Source: Mucilaginibacter corticis
GTDB taxonomy: Bacteria; Bacteroidota; Bacteroidia; Sphingobacteriales; Sphingobacteriaceae
DNA: 64,000 bases
Direction of reading: 5' to 3'
NCBI RefSeq assembly: GCF_007558865.1
Contig: NZ_VLPK01000004.1
Span: forward strand, 1-64,000
The notes under the pieces are model-generated. The model was not told the DNA's origin. It searched no databases and saw only the letters and a list, made by a program, of their open reading frames with translations. A program made the position numbers and the translations under genes. Position 1 is the stretch's first letter; every line of letters starts with the position of its first letter. Shown here in pieces: positions 24,805 to 32,181 of this stretch.

Positions 24805-25472
24805 TCGTTTTCAACAAGTTCAAGTCTTCTTTTACGTTGTACATAAAGTACACCAAATACTATGACCAAAACACCTCCACCTATCAAGCCAACCATTAAC
24901 ACCGGCGACATGCCTTTGGCGTTTGATATATATTGGTCATGACGCTCTAATTCGGGCGAAAGCTTGATAGAGTTTACAAAAGCCTTATAATCGCCGGCGA
25001 TCATGTCTTTACGGGCATTTGGGTAAACATACTCAAAAACATAGCTTGCCGCATTAGTGTATAACAGCACAATGTTCCTGAACTGGATATCGCCCTGGCC
25101 ATTATCAGTTTGGAGCGTAAAAGCTTTGGCTTTTAATTTGCCTATTGTGGTATCACGAACAAACTGCGCGCTGGCGTTGCTTGATTCGTCTTGTATACTT
25201 TTTACGTTTTCTTTTAACACGTTATCAAGGTCGCGTTCTTTTTGTAAAGGCGCGGTGTTTTTAGCGTTAGGGGTACGCATTACAACCACATAACCCAATG
25301 GCGAATTAGAAGAAAATATCTGCTGGCCCAAAGTATCTGTTTTTTGATACGTTGCGGGTAATGATACAGTAACCTTACTGTCAATTGCTACCGGTTTTAA
25401 AGCCTGGCTAAAGCCGGAAACGGCAGCCAATATCAATGTTGCGGAAATTAAAAATATCTTTTTCATACCCAT
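24801..25472 (-). CDS. uncharacterised protein with signal peptide and C-terminal membrane anchor
   Basis: A 223-residue protein I do not recognise. It starts MGMKKIFLISATLILAAVSGFSQ (signal peptide; the second Met at 25466 is equally good), continues as a soluble domain of about 170 residues without Cys, and ends with one membrane helix (SPVLMVGLIGGGVLVIVFGVLYV) and a basic tail RKRR. This predicts a periplasmic domain tethered at its C-terminus. The fold region (VSLPATYQKTDTLGQQIF, RNIVLLYTNAASYVFEY) faintly resembles small lipid- or PsbP/DUF1795-like domains; that is a guess. Confidence 0.8.
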   Translation of the reverse strand: MGMKKIFLISATLILAAVSGFSQALKPVAIDSKVTVSLPATYQKTDTLGQQIFSSNSPLGYVVVMRTPNAKNTAPLQKERDLDNVLKENVKSIQDESSNASAQFVRDTTIGKLKAKAFTLQTDNGQGDIQFRNIVLLYTNAASYVFEYVYPNARKDMIAGDYKAFVNSIKLSPELERHDQYISNAKGMSPVLMVGLIGGGVLVIVFGVLYVQRKRRLELVEND

Positions 25473-25545
25473 AACTGCCCTAAAACCGTACCAAAAATTG
25501 ATTTATGGGCGTTTTATGACATTGGTATAGGCAAGCCCTATAAAC

Positions 25546-25579
25546 AAAAATTGCGAAGTTTTTAAAACTTCGCAATTTT
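25546..25579 (-). terminator. intrinsic terminator of the M3 peptidase gene
   Basis: AAAATTGCGAAGTTTT and its complement form a 16-bp stem around one or two bases, with flanking A and T runs on both strands. It lies 42 bp beyond the M3 peptidase stop, and because both strands have T runs it can also stop plus-strand transcription. Confidence 0.85.
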
Positions 25580-25620
25580 GAAAAATATTTATATAAATGT
25601 GAATTACAGGTAGTTGTGAA

Positions 25621-27321
25621 TTATAACTTTGCTATTTCGCCTTTAATAAAGTCGGCAAGTTCTTTTACGTAAGCGGCGCTAAAATCAAATTTAATACCCG
25701 CGGTTTCGTAAATTTCTTTGATGTTTTTGGTGTAACCTAATTTTAGGGCACTCAGGTATTGCTCAAGCGCTTTCTCCGGGTTTTCTTTGTAGTTTTTATA
25801 AACCGCGATAGCACCCAACTGCGCGAAACCGTATTCTATGTAATAGAAAGGGATCTCGAAGATGTGCAGTTGTTTCTGCCATAAATTTGCTTCTGCTTCT
25901 TCAAGGCCGCTCCAATCGGCAAAGCCGGCGCCAAATGGCTCATAGATCTTTAGCCATGCTTCGGCACGTTCTGATGCCAGGTGGTCGGGGTTTGTATAGA
26001 TCCAATGTTGAAACTGGTCGACAACAGCTACCCATGGTAATGTTTTTAATACGTCAACTAACTGGTCGCGTTTGGCGCGTTTCAGATCTTCTTCATTATC
26101 AAAAAACACGTTCCAGTTATCCATTGAGATCAGTTCCATCGACATGGAAGCCAGCTCAGCAACTTCCGACGGGCAATGTTTAAAGTCATTCAGTTCAAGG
26201 TCGGCAGTTAAAAAGGTATGTACCGCGTGGCCGCCTTCATGAACCATGGTAGTCAAGTCGCGGAAAGTATTGGCCGAGTTCATGAAAATGAAAGGTGCCC
26301 CGGTTTCTGAAAGCGGATAGTTATAACCGCCCGGTGCCTTGCCTTTGCGGCTCTCCACATCAAACAAGTTATTATCCTTCATGATCTCTAAACGCTCGCC
26401 CAGGTAACTGTTGATGTTGCGGAAACACTGGATAGATTTTTCGATCAGTTCTTCGCTGTTATTAAATGGTTTTAAGGCCGGTTTGCCTGATGTGTTCACA
26501 TCCAGGTCCCATGGGCGCAAAGTTTCCAGTTTTAAAGCTTCTTTGCGCAGTTCGGCATGTTCGCGCAGGATAGGTACAATTTCAAGCTCAATAGCTTCAT
26601 GAAAAGCATAGCAATCCTGTGGGGTATAATCAAAACGACCCAATGCCTGGAACATATAATCGCGGTAATTCTCAAAGCCGGCATTTAGGGCTACTTTATG
26701 CCTTAACACCCGCAGGTGATCAAACAGGTCATTCAGTTTTTCTTTTTCCTGCAGGCGGCGTGCTGTTATCTTTTCCCAAACTTCCTGGCGTTTGGCACGG
26801 TCGGTATCTTTTAAAAATACAGCGGCTTGTTCAAGAGTATATTCCTGCTCGCCCATGTGTACAGACATGCTACCGCTGATAGACTGGTACTTTTGCTGCT
26901 CCACCTGGATCTCGGTTTGTATCGGGATATTCTCTTCCCTGAACAGTTCCAGTGATTTTTTAATGCCGCGCAGGTAAACAAAATATTTGGCCTTATCTAA
27001 TTGGTCAAGGTATGGGCTGTCCACCAGTTTTTTATTAAGTTCGTTACTATATGGGGCCGTTTTTGGCTCAATTTCGGTAGCGAAATATTGAAAGCTTTGC
27101 AATTTTTCTTGGCTGTTGGTGTCGCAGGTCATACGGATATAGCGCCAGGCAAAATCTTCTTCCAGGGCGGCTTCCAGTTCGCTGCGGTCATGCAGCCAGT
27201 GCTCTAATTCTTCAACAGAATTGATAGAACGTTCAACCAAATCCTTGTATAATGGTTCAAGTGTTTCCCATTTAATTTCAAGGTCGGCCGGAATATATGT
27301 TCTTGTTTTTTTGTGGATCAT
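25621..27321 (-). CDS. M3-family oligoendopeptidase
   Basis: A 566-residue zinc metallopeptidase of the thimet/PepF clan. The metal site is MVHEGGHAVHTF (HExxH form), with the third ligand expected in the following EVAELASMSMELIS segment. The N-terminal helical half (LEHWLHDRSELEAALEEDFAWRYI) is typical for the PepF subgroup. No signal peptide, so it degrades short peptides in the cytosol. The upstream spacer carries a TCCCGATA palindrome (27337-27354). Confidence 0.94.
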   Translation of the reverse strand: MIHKKTRTYIPADLEIKWETLEPLYKDLVERSINSVEELEHWLHDRSELEAALEEDFAWRYIRMTCDTNSQEKLQSFQYFATEIEPKTAPYSNELNKKLVDSPYLDQLDKAKYFVYLRGIKKSLELFREENIPIQTEIQVEQQKYQSISGSMSVHMGEQEYTLEQAAVFLKDTDRAKRQEVWEKITARRLQEKEKLNDLFDHLRVLRHKVALNAGFENYRDYMFQALGRFDYTPQDCYAFHEAIELEIVPILREHAELRKEALKLETLRPWDLDVNTSGKPALKPFNNSEELIEKSIQCFRNINSYLGERLEIMKDNNLFDVESRKGKAPGGYNYPLSETGAPFIFMNSANTFRDLTTMVHEGGHAVHTFLTADLELNDFKHCPSEVAELASMSMELISMDNWNVFFDNEEDLKRAKRDQLVDVLKTLPWVAVVDQFQHWIYTNPDHLASERAEAWLKIYEPFGAGFADWSGLEEAEANLWQKQLHIFEIPFYYIEYGFAQLGAIAVYKNYKENPEKALEQYLSALKLGYTKNIKEIYETAGIKFDFSAAYVKELADFIKGEIAKL

Positions 27322-27336
27322 GGTATTTGATTTTAG

Positions 27337-27378
27337 TCCCGATAGTTATCGGGATGCTGATGTGCAAATGTGCAAATT
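27337..27378. repeat. TCCCGATA palindrome plus ATGTGCAAAT word repeat
   Basis: TCCCGATA-GT-TATCGGGA (27337-27354) is a perfect 8-bp-arm palindrome. It is followed by tandem GATGTGCAAATGTGCAAAT words (27358-27378), and related ATGTGCAGATG words recur at 36.29 kb. Confidence 0.7.
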
Positions 27379-27437
27379 AGTTGGGATGTGCGGAAACAGG
27401 AAGATGTAAAATTAACAGTGTGCGGGATTGTGCGCAG

Positions 27438-27468
27438 CCACAGGGTCCTCTGTCGAGAGACCCTGTGG
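27438..27468. repeat. 10-bp hairpin, AGGGTCCTCTG family copy 1
   Basis: CCACAGGGTC and GACCCTGTGG flank CTCTGTCGAGA. The core AGGGTCCTCTGyyGA recurs in copy 2 directly after the SRPBCC gene. Confidence 0.75.
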
Positions 27469-27484
27469 GGACGATAAAAATATT

Positions 27485-27492
27485 TATATTTG
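27485..27492 (+). promoter_or_regulatory. -7 element of the SRPBCC gene
   Basis: TATATTTG, exact consensus, 29 bp before the ATG at 27522. Confidence 0.6.
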
Positions 27493-27521
27493 GAGTAGGC
27501 CACCTTAACAAGTAAATCGAA

Positions 27522-28052
27522 ATGAGTATCATAATCACAATCGTATCCATATTAGCGGGCATCATTGCCTTGATCATGATCATTGCCCTTTTTATGAAAA
27601 AAGGATATAAAACCTATAGTGAGATTATCATTAACGCGCCGCTGCCAAAAGCTTTTGACTATATAAAACAGATCAAAAACCAGGACAACTTTAATAAGTG
27701 GGTGATGGTAGACCCTGATATGAAAAAAGATTTCAGGGGAACTGACGGAACGGTTGGATTTGTTTACGCATGGAACGGAAATAAACAAGCAGGTGAAGGC
27801 GAACAGGAAATTAAAGCAATTACAGAAGGGAAAAATATTGAAATGGAAATTCGGTTTATAAGGCCTTTCGCAGGAATTGCTCAGGCAGAGATGACAACTG
27901 AATCCCTGTCGGATAATCAAACGAAAGTAAGCTGGAGTACTGCCAGTACCATGAAATACCCAATAAACATTATGCTACCCATGATAGTAAAAATGCTGGA
28001 AAAAGATATGGCTGCAAGCTTGACTATGTTGAAGAATGTTCTTGAAAAATAG
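27522..28052 (+). CDS. SRPBCC (START-like) protein with N-terminal membrane anchor
   Basis: A 176-residue protein with a hydrophobic N-terminal helix (IITIVSILAGIIALIMIIALF), then a ligand-binding SRPBCC/polyketide-cyclase-like domain: INAPLPKAFDYIKQIKNQDNFNKWVMVDP, GTVGFVYAWNGNKQAGEGEQEI and the long C-terminal helix MLEKDMAASLTMLKNVLEK. The ligand is unknown. It is flanked on both sides by related hairpins and its stop overlaps the second, which may define the transcript end. Confidence 0.85.
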   Translation: MSIIITIVSILAGIIALIMIIALFMKKGYKTYSEIIINAPLPKAFDYIKQIKNQDNFNKWVMVDPDMKKDFRGTDGTVGFVYAWNGNKQAGEGEQEIKAITEGKNIEMEIRFIRPFAGIAQAEMTTESLSDNQTKVSWSTASTMKYPINIMLPMIVKMLEKDMAASLTMLKNVLEK

Positions 28053-28090
28053 TCCCCTCAGGGTCCTCTGCTGAAAGATCTTGAGGGGAC
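28052..28090. repeat. 14-bp hairpin, AGGGTCCTCTG family copy 2
   Basis: GTCCCCTCAGGGTC and GATCTTGAGGGGAC pair over 14 positions with two G-T pairs, around CTCTGCTGAAA. The first bases overlap the SRPBCC stop. It sits between two convergent genes. Confidence 0.7.
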
Positions 28091-28099
28091 CTAAATAAC

Positions 28100-29026
28100 T
28101 TACCCCTTATACAAAGTCTCCGACATATGTTTCATACCATCCGTATAGCTGGTTGGTTTAAAGTTGAAAGCCTTTTCAAATTTGCTGCTGTCGAAAATAT
28201 AGTCATTGCTGTACTGGTAATACATCTCAACAGAGCCCATGATCACTTTGTTAAATAAGCCGAGAAGGAACAGCAGCCATTTTCCTACCCTCATATATTT
28301 TGGCTTGGTTTTATAAGTATTGGCAGCTAATTCAATAAACTGTTTCCCGGTCATTACAGGCGCGGTTGGCAGGTGCCATACCTGGTTATCACTTTCAGGG
28401 TGCTGACCCAGCAGGTACATGGCCTTGCCCATATCGGGGATATAGCTAAAGTTGTGTAGCTTATTAGGATCGCCAAGCCATTGTGCGCTTTGTTTTTTGG
28501 CATATTTGTCTAACACCATCATATCAAAAAAGCTGTTCATGGAGTTGGTGCCGTAAAAATCTGCGGCGCGGGCAATGCTGGCCTGTATATTCCCGGCTTT
28601 AACCTCGTTCATTAGCATATCGGCAATGCCTGCGCGGATCTTGCCTTTCTCGCTGACAGGGTTGTAGGGTGTTTCTTCTGTCATTAGGCCTTTAACCAGG
28701 CCGTACATGTAAACGTTGTCGAAAAATATCAGTCTTGCCTTATTTGCTTTGGCGATGTTAATTACGTTCTGCATAATTACCGGCCACTGCTCGCGCCAGA
28801 TATTTTTATCATAAACCAGGCCCGCACACAAGTATATCACTGTCGATCCAGCTGTGGCGGCCTGCAACTCGTTGTAATTAAGCAGGTCGGCTTTTTGCCA
28901 GGTGGTGGTTGGTTTGGCTGGAGTGATGGGTTTACGGCTTACAAGGCGTATGGTTTCGTTATTGTTTTCTAATTCGCGGGTTAGTGCGGTTGCTACAGGC
29001 CCGCCGGCTCCTAATATAGTATGCAT
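28100..29026 (-). CDS. NAD-dependent epimerase/dehydratase family protein
   Basis: A 308-residue extended-SDR protein starting MHTILGAGGPVATALTREL, a GAGGxxA variant of the glycine-rich NAD(P) motif. VIYLCAGLVYDKNIW and NVYMYGLVKG correspond to the later Rossmann strands; the usual YxxxK pair is not evident, since the Tyr region reads NVYMYGLVKGLMTEETPY. It is probably an oxidoreductase or regulator of the atypical NmrA-like class. The ATG at 29024-29026 is supported by an exact -7 element 24 bp upstream. Confidence 0.85.
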   Translation of the reverse strand: MHTILGAGGPVATALTRELENNNETIRLVSRKPITPAKPTTTWQKADLLNYNELQAATAGSTVIYLCAGLVYDKNIWREQWPVIMQNVINIAKANKARLIFFDNVYMYGLVKGLMTEETPYNPVSEKGKIRAGIADMLMNEVKAGNIQASIARAADFYGTNSMNSFFDMMVLDKYAKKQSAQWLGDPNKLHNFSYIPDMGKAMYLLGQHPESDNQVWHLPTAPVMTGKQFIELAANTYKTKPKYMRVGKWLLFLLGLFNKVIMGSVEMYYQYSNDYIFDSSKFEKAFNFKPTSYTDGMKHMSETLYKG

Positions 29027-29050
29027 GATCTTTCTTGTTTTAGTGTATAA

Positions 29051-29058
29051 CAAAATTA
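29051..29058 (-). promoter_or_regulatory. -7 element of the epimerase gene
   Basis: TAATTTTG on the minus strand, exact consensus, 24 bp before the ATG. Confidence 0.58.
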
Positions 29059-29102
29059 GATCAGCATTGATGGCCAAAACGTTAACTTAAGATAAGAATT
29101 TT

Positions 29103-29195
29103 TGATATCGGATTTCGGATTTTCGATTTCGGATTTATCCTTACCTGCTTTGTCAATCAATAATTCCGAAATCACAATTCCGAAATCCGATATCA
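29103..29195. repeat. 17-bp inverted repeat with TCGGATTTCGG words
   Basis: Arms 29103-29119 and 29179-29195 are perfect complements; the left arm continues as TTTTCGATTTCGGATTT, the right as repeated AATTCCGAAATC, all degenerate copies of one word. The right arm overlaps the stop of the Crp-like gene. Confidence 0.88.
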
Positions 29196-29795
29196 CTTAG
29201 CCAAGATCAACCGCCTTCTTATCCGCGAAAGCGAAACCGGGGTAATGCCTAAAAAATTGGCTATGTAGTGTTGGGGCATGCGTTGCAATATTTCGCGGCC
29301 AGTGCTTAACAGGTTAAGGTATCGTTCTTCAGGGCTTTGGGTAATGAAAGATGCTACACGGTCTTCATAACAGCACAGGTAATGCTCTGCAATAAGGCGG
29401 CCAAAGCGTTCCATTTTATAGGCCAGCAAGGGGTTGTTCAGCATGGCATCCATATCTTTTTTGCTGATATTGATAAGGCGGGTATCTTCAAGCGCCTGGA
29501 TATAGGTTAAGCTGGGCTGATTGGTAAGATAACTTTTATAAGAGCTTACCCACTCGTTCTCAAAGCTGAAATAGCCGGTAATATCCTGCCCGTCCTTAAT
29601 ATGGAAATAGCGTACCGAGCCGGTTACGATGAACGCTACCTTGTCGCATACTTTATCATAAGCGGCAAAATATTGTTTCTTTTTAAGGGTGCTGAAGGTA
29701 AGGTGCTGTGTAAAGACTATCCACTCGGCCTCGTTAAATACCACAAACTTTTCAAGAGCTTTTCTGAATATAACTAAGGCGGCCGAGCTATCCAT
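29193..29795 (-). CDS. Crp/Fnr-family transcriptional regulator
   Basis: A 200-residue protein with a cyclic-nucleotide-binding-like beta roll (about 25-115: CDKVAFIVTGSVRYF, ITGYFSFENEWVSSYKSYL) and a C-terminal winged helix ending QHYIANFLGITPVSLSRIRRRL. The cAMP phosphate-binding Arg motif and the Fnr Cys cluster are both absent, so the signal is unknown; the form is common in Bacteroidota. It follows the prenyltransferase gene by 3 bp and is co-transcribed with it. Confidence 0.9.
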   Translation of the reverse strand: MDSSAALVIFRKALEKFVVFNEAEWIVFTQHLTFSTLKKKQYFAAYDKVCDKVAFIVTGSVRYFHIKDGQDITGYFSFENEWVSSYKSYLTNQPSLTYIQALEDTRLINISKKDMDAMLNNPLLAYKMERFGRLIAEHYLCCYEDRVASFITQSPEERYLNLLSTGREILQRMPQHYIANFLGITPVSLSRIRRRLILAK

Positions 29796-29798
29796 GAT

Positions 29799-30680
29799 CT
29801 ATAATCTTATCCCCAAAAATAAACCATGCACCAGCAATGTCCTATCCAGTAAAAATAAACTGGCAAATACCACGCTGGCAATACCATTGGTGGTCATAAA
29901 GGCAAAGTTTACGCGGCTCAGGTCGTTTGGTTTTACCAGCAGGTGCTGGTAAGTAAGCATCACGCAAAAAAACAATATTCCTACATAATACAGTAAACCA
30001 ACAGTTGTATAAATAGCGGGCAATACAATAAATACGGCTGATAAAATATGCAGTAATGTAGACAGTCGTAACGCGTTTACTTTACCCAAATAAGCAGGGA
30101 TAGAGTGCAGGTTTTCATTGCGGTCAAAATCTTCGTCCTGCAGGGCGTAGATAATATCAAAGCCGCTCACCCAGCATAATACAGCTAATGAGAAGAATAT
30201 CGGCAGCAAAGCAAATTCGCCGGTAACCACCAGATAAGCGCCGATAGGGGCAAGCGATAAACCTAATCCTAACACCAAATGGCAAAGCGCGGTAAAGCGT
30301 TTGGTAGCGCTGTAACCCAATACCACCAATAAAGCCACCGGCGACAGGTAAAAACAAATAGAATTGATAAACCAGGTGGTGCCAATAAACAAAAGGCAAT
30401 TGGTTATAGTAAATATTAATGCCGATGTCGCGCTGATACGGCCCGCAGGTATATCACGTACCTTGGTGCGTGGATTTTTAGCATCAATATCCCTGTCCAA
30501 ATAACGGTTAAATGCCATGGCCGAGTTACGGGCAAACACCATGCATAAAACCATCATCAGCAGTTTTTGCCATTCAAAAGCATGTTGAGTAGTAGTAATC
30601 GCCAAAAAAAAGCCGATAAAGGCAAACGGCATTGCGAAGATGGTGTGTGAGAAGGTTACTAATGATAGATATTTTTTCAT
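29799..30680 (-). CDS. UbiA-family polyprenyltransferase, MqnP-like
   Basis: A 293-residue membrane prenyltransferase. Both Asp-rich motifs are intact: MAFNRYLDRDIDAKNPRT and DIIYALQDEDFDRNE. The AMAFNR..DRDIDxxNPRT form is that of the UbiA-other/MqnP group, which prenylates the naphthalene precursor in the futalosine menaquinone route; assigning it there is inference. MenG/UbiE, the last methylation step, is 4 kb away. The ATG at 30678-30680 gives MKKYLSLVTFSHTIFAMPFA, which matches the family N-terminus. A word-repeat hairpin lies between it and engB. Confidence 0.88.
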   Translation of the reverse strand: MKKYLSLVTFSHTIFAMPFAFIGFFLAITTTQHAFEWQKLLMMVLCMVFARNSAMAFNRYLDRDIDAKNPRTKVRDIPAGRISATSALIFTITNCLLFIGTTWFINSICFYLSPVALLVVLGYSATKRFTALCHLVLGLGLSLAPIGAYLVVTGEFALLPIFFSLAVLCWVSGFDIIYALQDEDFDRNENLHSIPAYLGKVNALRLSTLLHILSAVFIVLPAIYTTVGLLYYVGILFFCVMLTYQHLLVKPNDLSRVNFAFMTTNGIASVVFASLFLLDRTLLVHGLFLGIRL

Positions 30681-30696
30681 TCTGTATGTAATAATG

Positions 30697-30769
30697 AATA
30701 TCGAATTTTGAATCACGAATGTCGAAGTAGCACTTCATTATTCGTTATTCAAAATTCGTTGTTCGATAT
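30697..30769. repeat. near-perfect long hairpin of GAATATCGAATTTTGAAT words
   Basis: The left arm (30697-30727) and right arm (30731-30769) pair over about 30 positions around loop AGC; the right arm has an extra word (GAACAAC). Both arms are strings of ATCGAA/TTGAAT/ACGAAT words. It is the whole spacer between engB and the prenyltransferase gene. Confidence 0.8.
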
Positions 30770-30780
30770 TGTTTTATTAT

Positions 30781-31404
30781 TTAGTCAAATGTCTTATAAT
30801 CAGGCACTTCAAAATTCTGGTTAACGCTACCGATAAACCCTAAGATCTCATCACGCCCGGTATGTTCTTCGGACGAGGTGATGAATACCTGAGGCACTTC
30901 ATCAAATGTTTCAAGCAGAGCCCTTTTAAACTTGGCGATACTTTGATCTGTTTTTACGGTCGACTGCTTATCTGCCTTGGTAAATACCAACACAAACGAC
31001 AGTCCTTTTTCACCCAGCCAGTTGCAAAACTCAATGTCTATTTTTTGTGGATCAAGGCGGCTGTCTACCAATACCATTACGCATTGCAGGCTTTCGCGCT
31101 TGTCCAGGTATTGTTGGATAAACTTGTTCCAGTCGGCTTTTTTGGTTTTTGAGGCACGGGCATAACCATAGCCCGGCAGATCGACAATATACCAGTTATC
31201 GTTTACCAAAAAATGGTTGATGAGCTGTGTTTTACCCGGTGTTTGCGATGTTTTTGCAAGGCCTTTTTTGCCGGTAAGCATATTGATCAGCGAGGACTTG
31301 CCCACATTTGAGCGGCCAATAAAAGCATATTCCGGCTTTACCGGCGGGGGTAGCTTGGAGATCTGGGTGTTGCTGCAAACAAATTCGGCAGATTTAATTA
31401 CCAT
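30781..31404 (-). CDS. engB: ribosome biogenesis GTPase EngB/YsxC
   Basis: A 207-residue TRAFAC GTPase needed for large-subunit assembly. G1 is AFIGRSNVGKSSLIN, G2 lies around KTSQTPGKTQLIN, G3 is DLPGYG and G4 is VFTKADK. Length and motifs are canonical. The -7 element TACCTTTG (31409-31416) ends only four bases before the ATG, so a leaderless mRNA is predicted. It diverges from the VOC gene. Confidence 0.96.
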   Translation of the reverse strand: MVIKSAEFVCSNTQISKLPPPVKPEYAFIGRSNVGKSSLINMLTGKKGLAKTSQTPGKTQLINHFLVNDNWYIVDLPGYGYARASKTKKADWNKFIQQYLDKRESLQCVMVLVDSRLDPQKIDIEFCNWLGEKGLSFVLVFTKADKQSTVKTDQSIAKFKRALLETFDEVPQVFITSSEEHTGRDEILGFIGSVNQNFEVPDYKTFD

Positions 31405-31408
31405 TTGG

Positions 31409-31416
31409 CAAAGGTA
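31409..31416 (-). promoter_or_regulatory. -7 element of engB, abutting its ATG
   Basis: TACCTTTG on the minus strand, exact consensus, four bases before the ATG. Initiation about five bases after the element would coincide with the start codon. Confidence 0.6.
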
Positions 31417-31425
31417 GTGAATAGT

Positions 31426-31597
31426 GATTAGAGGTTAGTGATTAGAGATTAGTTATTTAAAATTGATTTAAAGCTTATCATATAAATGTCAACATTAATC
31501 AGATATTTATGAATCAATACAAATGTAACTAAATTTAGATGTTTAAACATTTATTAGGATGTATTTATTACTAATCTCTAATCACTAACCTCTAATC
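31426..31597. repeat. 28-bp perfect inverted repeat flanking the engB/VOC divergent region
   Basis: Arms 31426-31453 and 31570-31597 are exact complements made of GATTAGAGGTTAGT/GATTAGAGATTAGT words. The 116-bp AT-rich interior separates divergent engB and VOC genes. The same word pair recurs at 33688-33720 and 33951-33964. Confidence 0.92.
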
Positions 31598-31605
31598 TCT
31601 AAAAT

Positions 31606-32100
31606 ATGGCAGACTATAAAATCCCCGCACAAACCCGCATAGGACACGTACATTTAAAGGTTAGCGATCTGCAACGGTCAATTGATTTTTACTGCGGCTT
31701 GCTTGGTTTTGAAAAGATGCTGATGTACGGCGACCAGGCCGCTTTTATATCAGCCGGAGGTTATCACCACCATATCGGTTTAAATACCTGGCAAAGTAAA
31801 GGCGCGTCGCCTGCGCCTGAATATGCGCCGGGGCTGTTTCACACCGCCATATTATATCCTGAGCGTAAGGATTTGGCTGCGATCCTGAAAAGGCTCATCG
31901 ACACCAAATATCCCATAACCGGCGCGTCAGATCATGGCGTGTCTGAAGCTATTTACCTTGACGACCCCGATCGTAACGGCGTTGAGTTATACTGGGACAG
32001 GCCGCACGAGGATTGGCCCCTTGATGCCAATGGCCAGCTGACTATGTACACCCGCAGGTTAGATATTGAAGGGTTGTTGGCACTTAATTCGGAAGCTTAA
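31606..32100 (+). CDS. VOC-family (glyoxalase/extradiol dioxygenase-like) protein
   Basis: A 164-residue two-module VOC protein. IGHVHLKVSDLQRSIDFYCGLLGFE opens the first module; likely metal ligands are the His of GHVHLKV, the His of GLFHTAIL and the Glu of NGVELYWDRP, the 2-His-1-Glu set of extradiol dioxygenase-like proteins. Similar single-domain proteins act in glyoxalase or ring-cleavage reactions, or resistance; the substrate is undetermined. It precedes the GNAT-MarR-GNAT operon, but a promoter and palindrome intervene. Confidence 0.88.
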   Translation: MADYKIPAQTRIGHVHLKVSDLQRSIDFYCGLLGFEKMLMYGDQAAFISAGGYHHHIGLNTWQSKGASPAPEYAPGLFHTAILYPERKDLAAILKRLIDTKYPITGASDHGVSEAIYLDDPDRNGVELYWDRPHEDWPLDANGQLTMYTRRLDIEGLLALNSEA

Positions 32101-32135
32101 AATTGTAATTCCCATAAAAGATCAAATAAATTATA

Positions 32136-32163
32136 AAATATATGTAGTTAACTACATATATTT
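32136..32163. promoter_or_regulatory. 28-bp perfect palindrome, MarR operator candidate
   Basis: AAATATATGTAGTT is followed directly by its reverse complement, with no spacer. It overlaps seven of eight bases of the -7 element of the operon that encodes a MarR regulator. The core GTAGTTAACTAC is of MarR-site type. Confidence 0.75.
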
Positions 32164-32164
32164 G
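32157..32164 (+). promoter_or_regulatory. -7 element of the GNAT-MarR-GNAT operon
   Basis: TATATTTG, exact consensus, 17 bp before the ATG at 32182, embedded in the palindrome. Confidence 0.65.
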
Positions 32165-32181
32165 TACGTAAATAATTTTTT

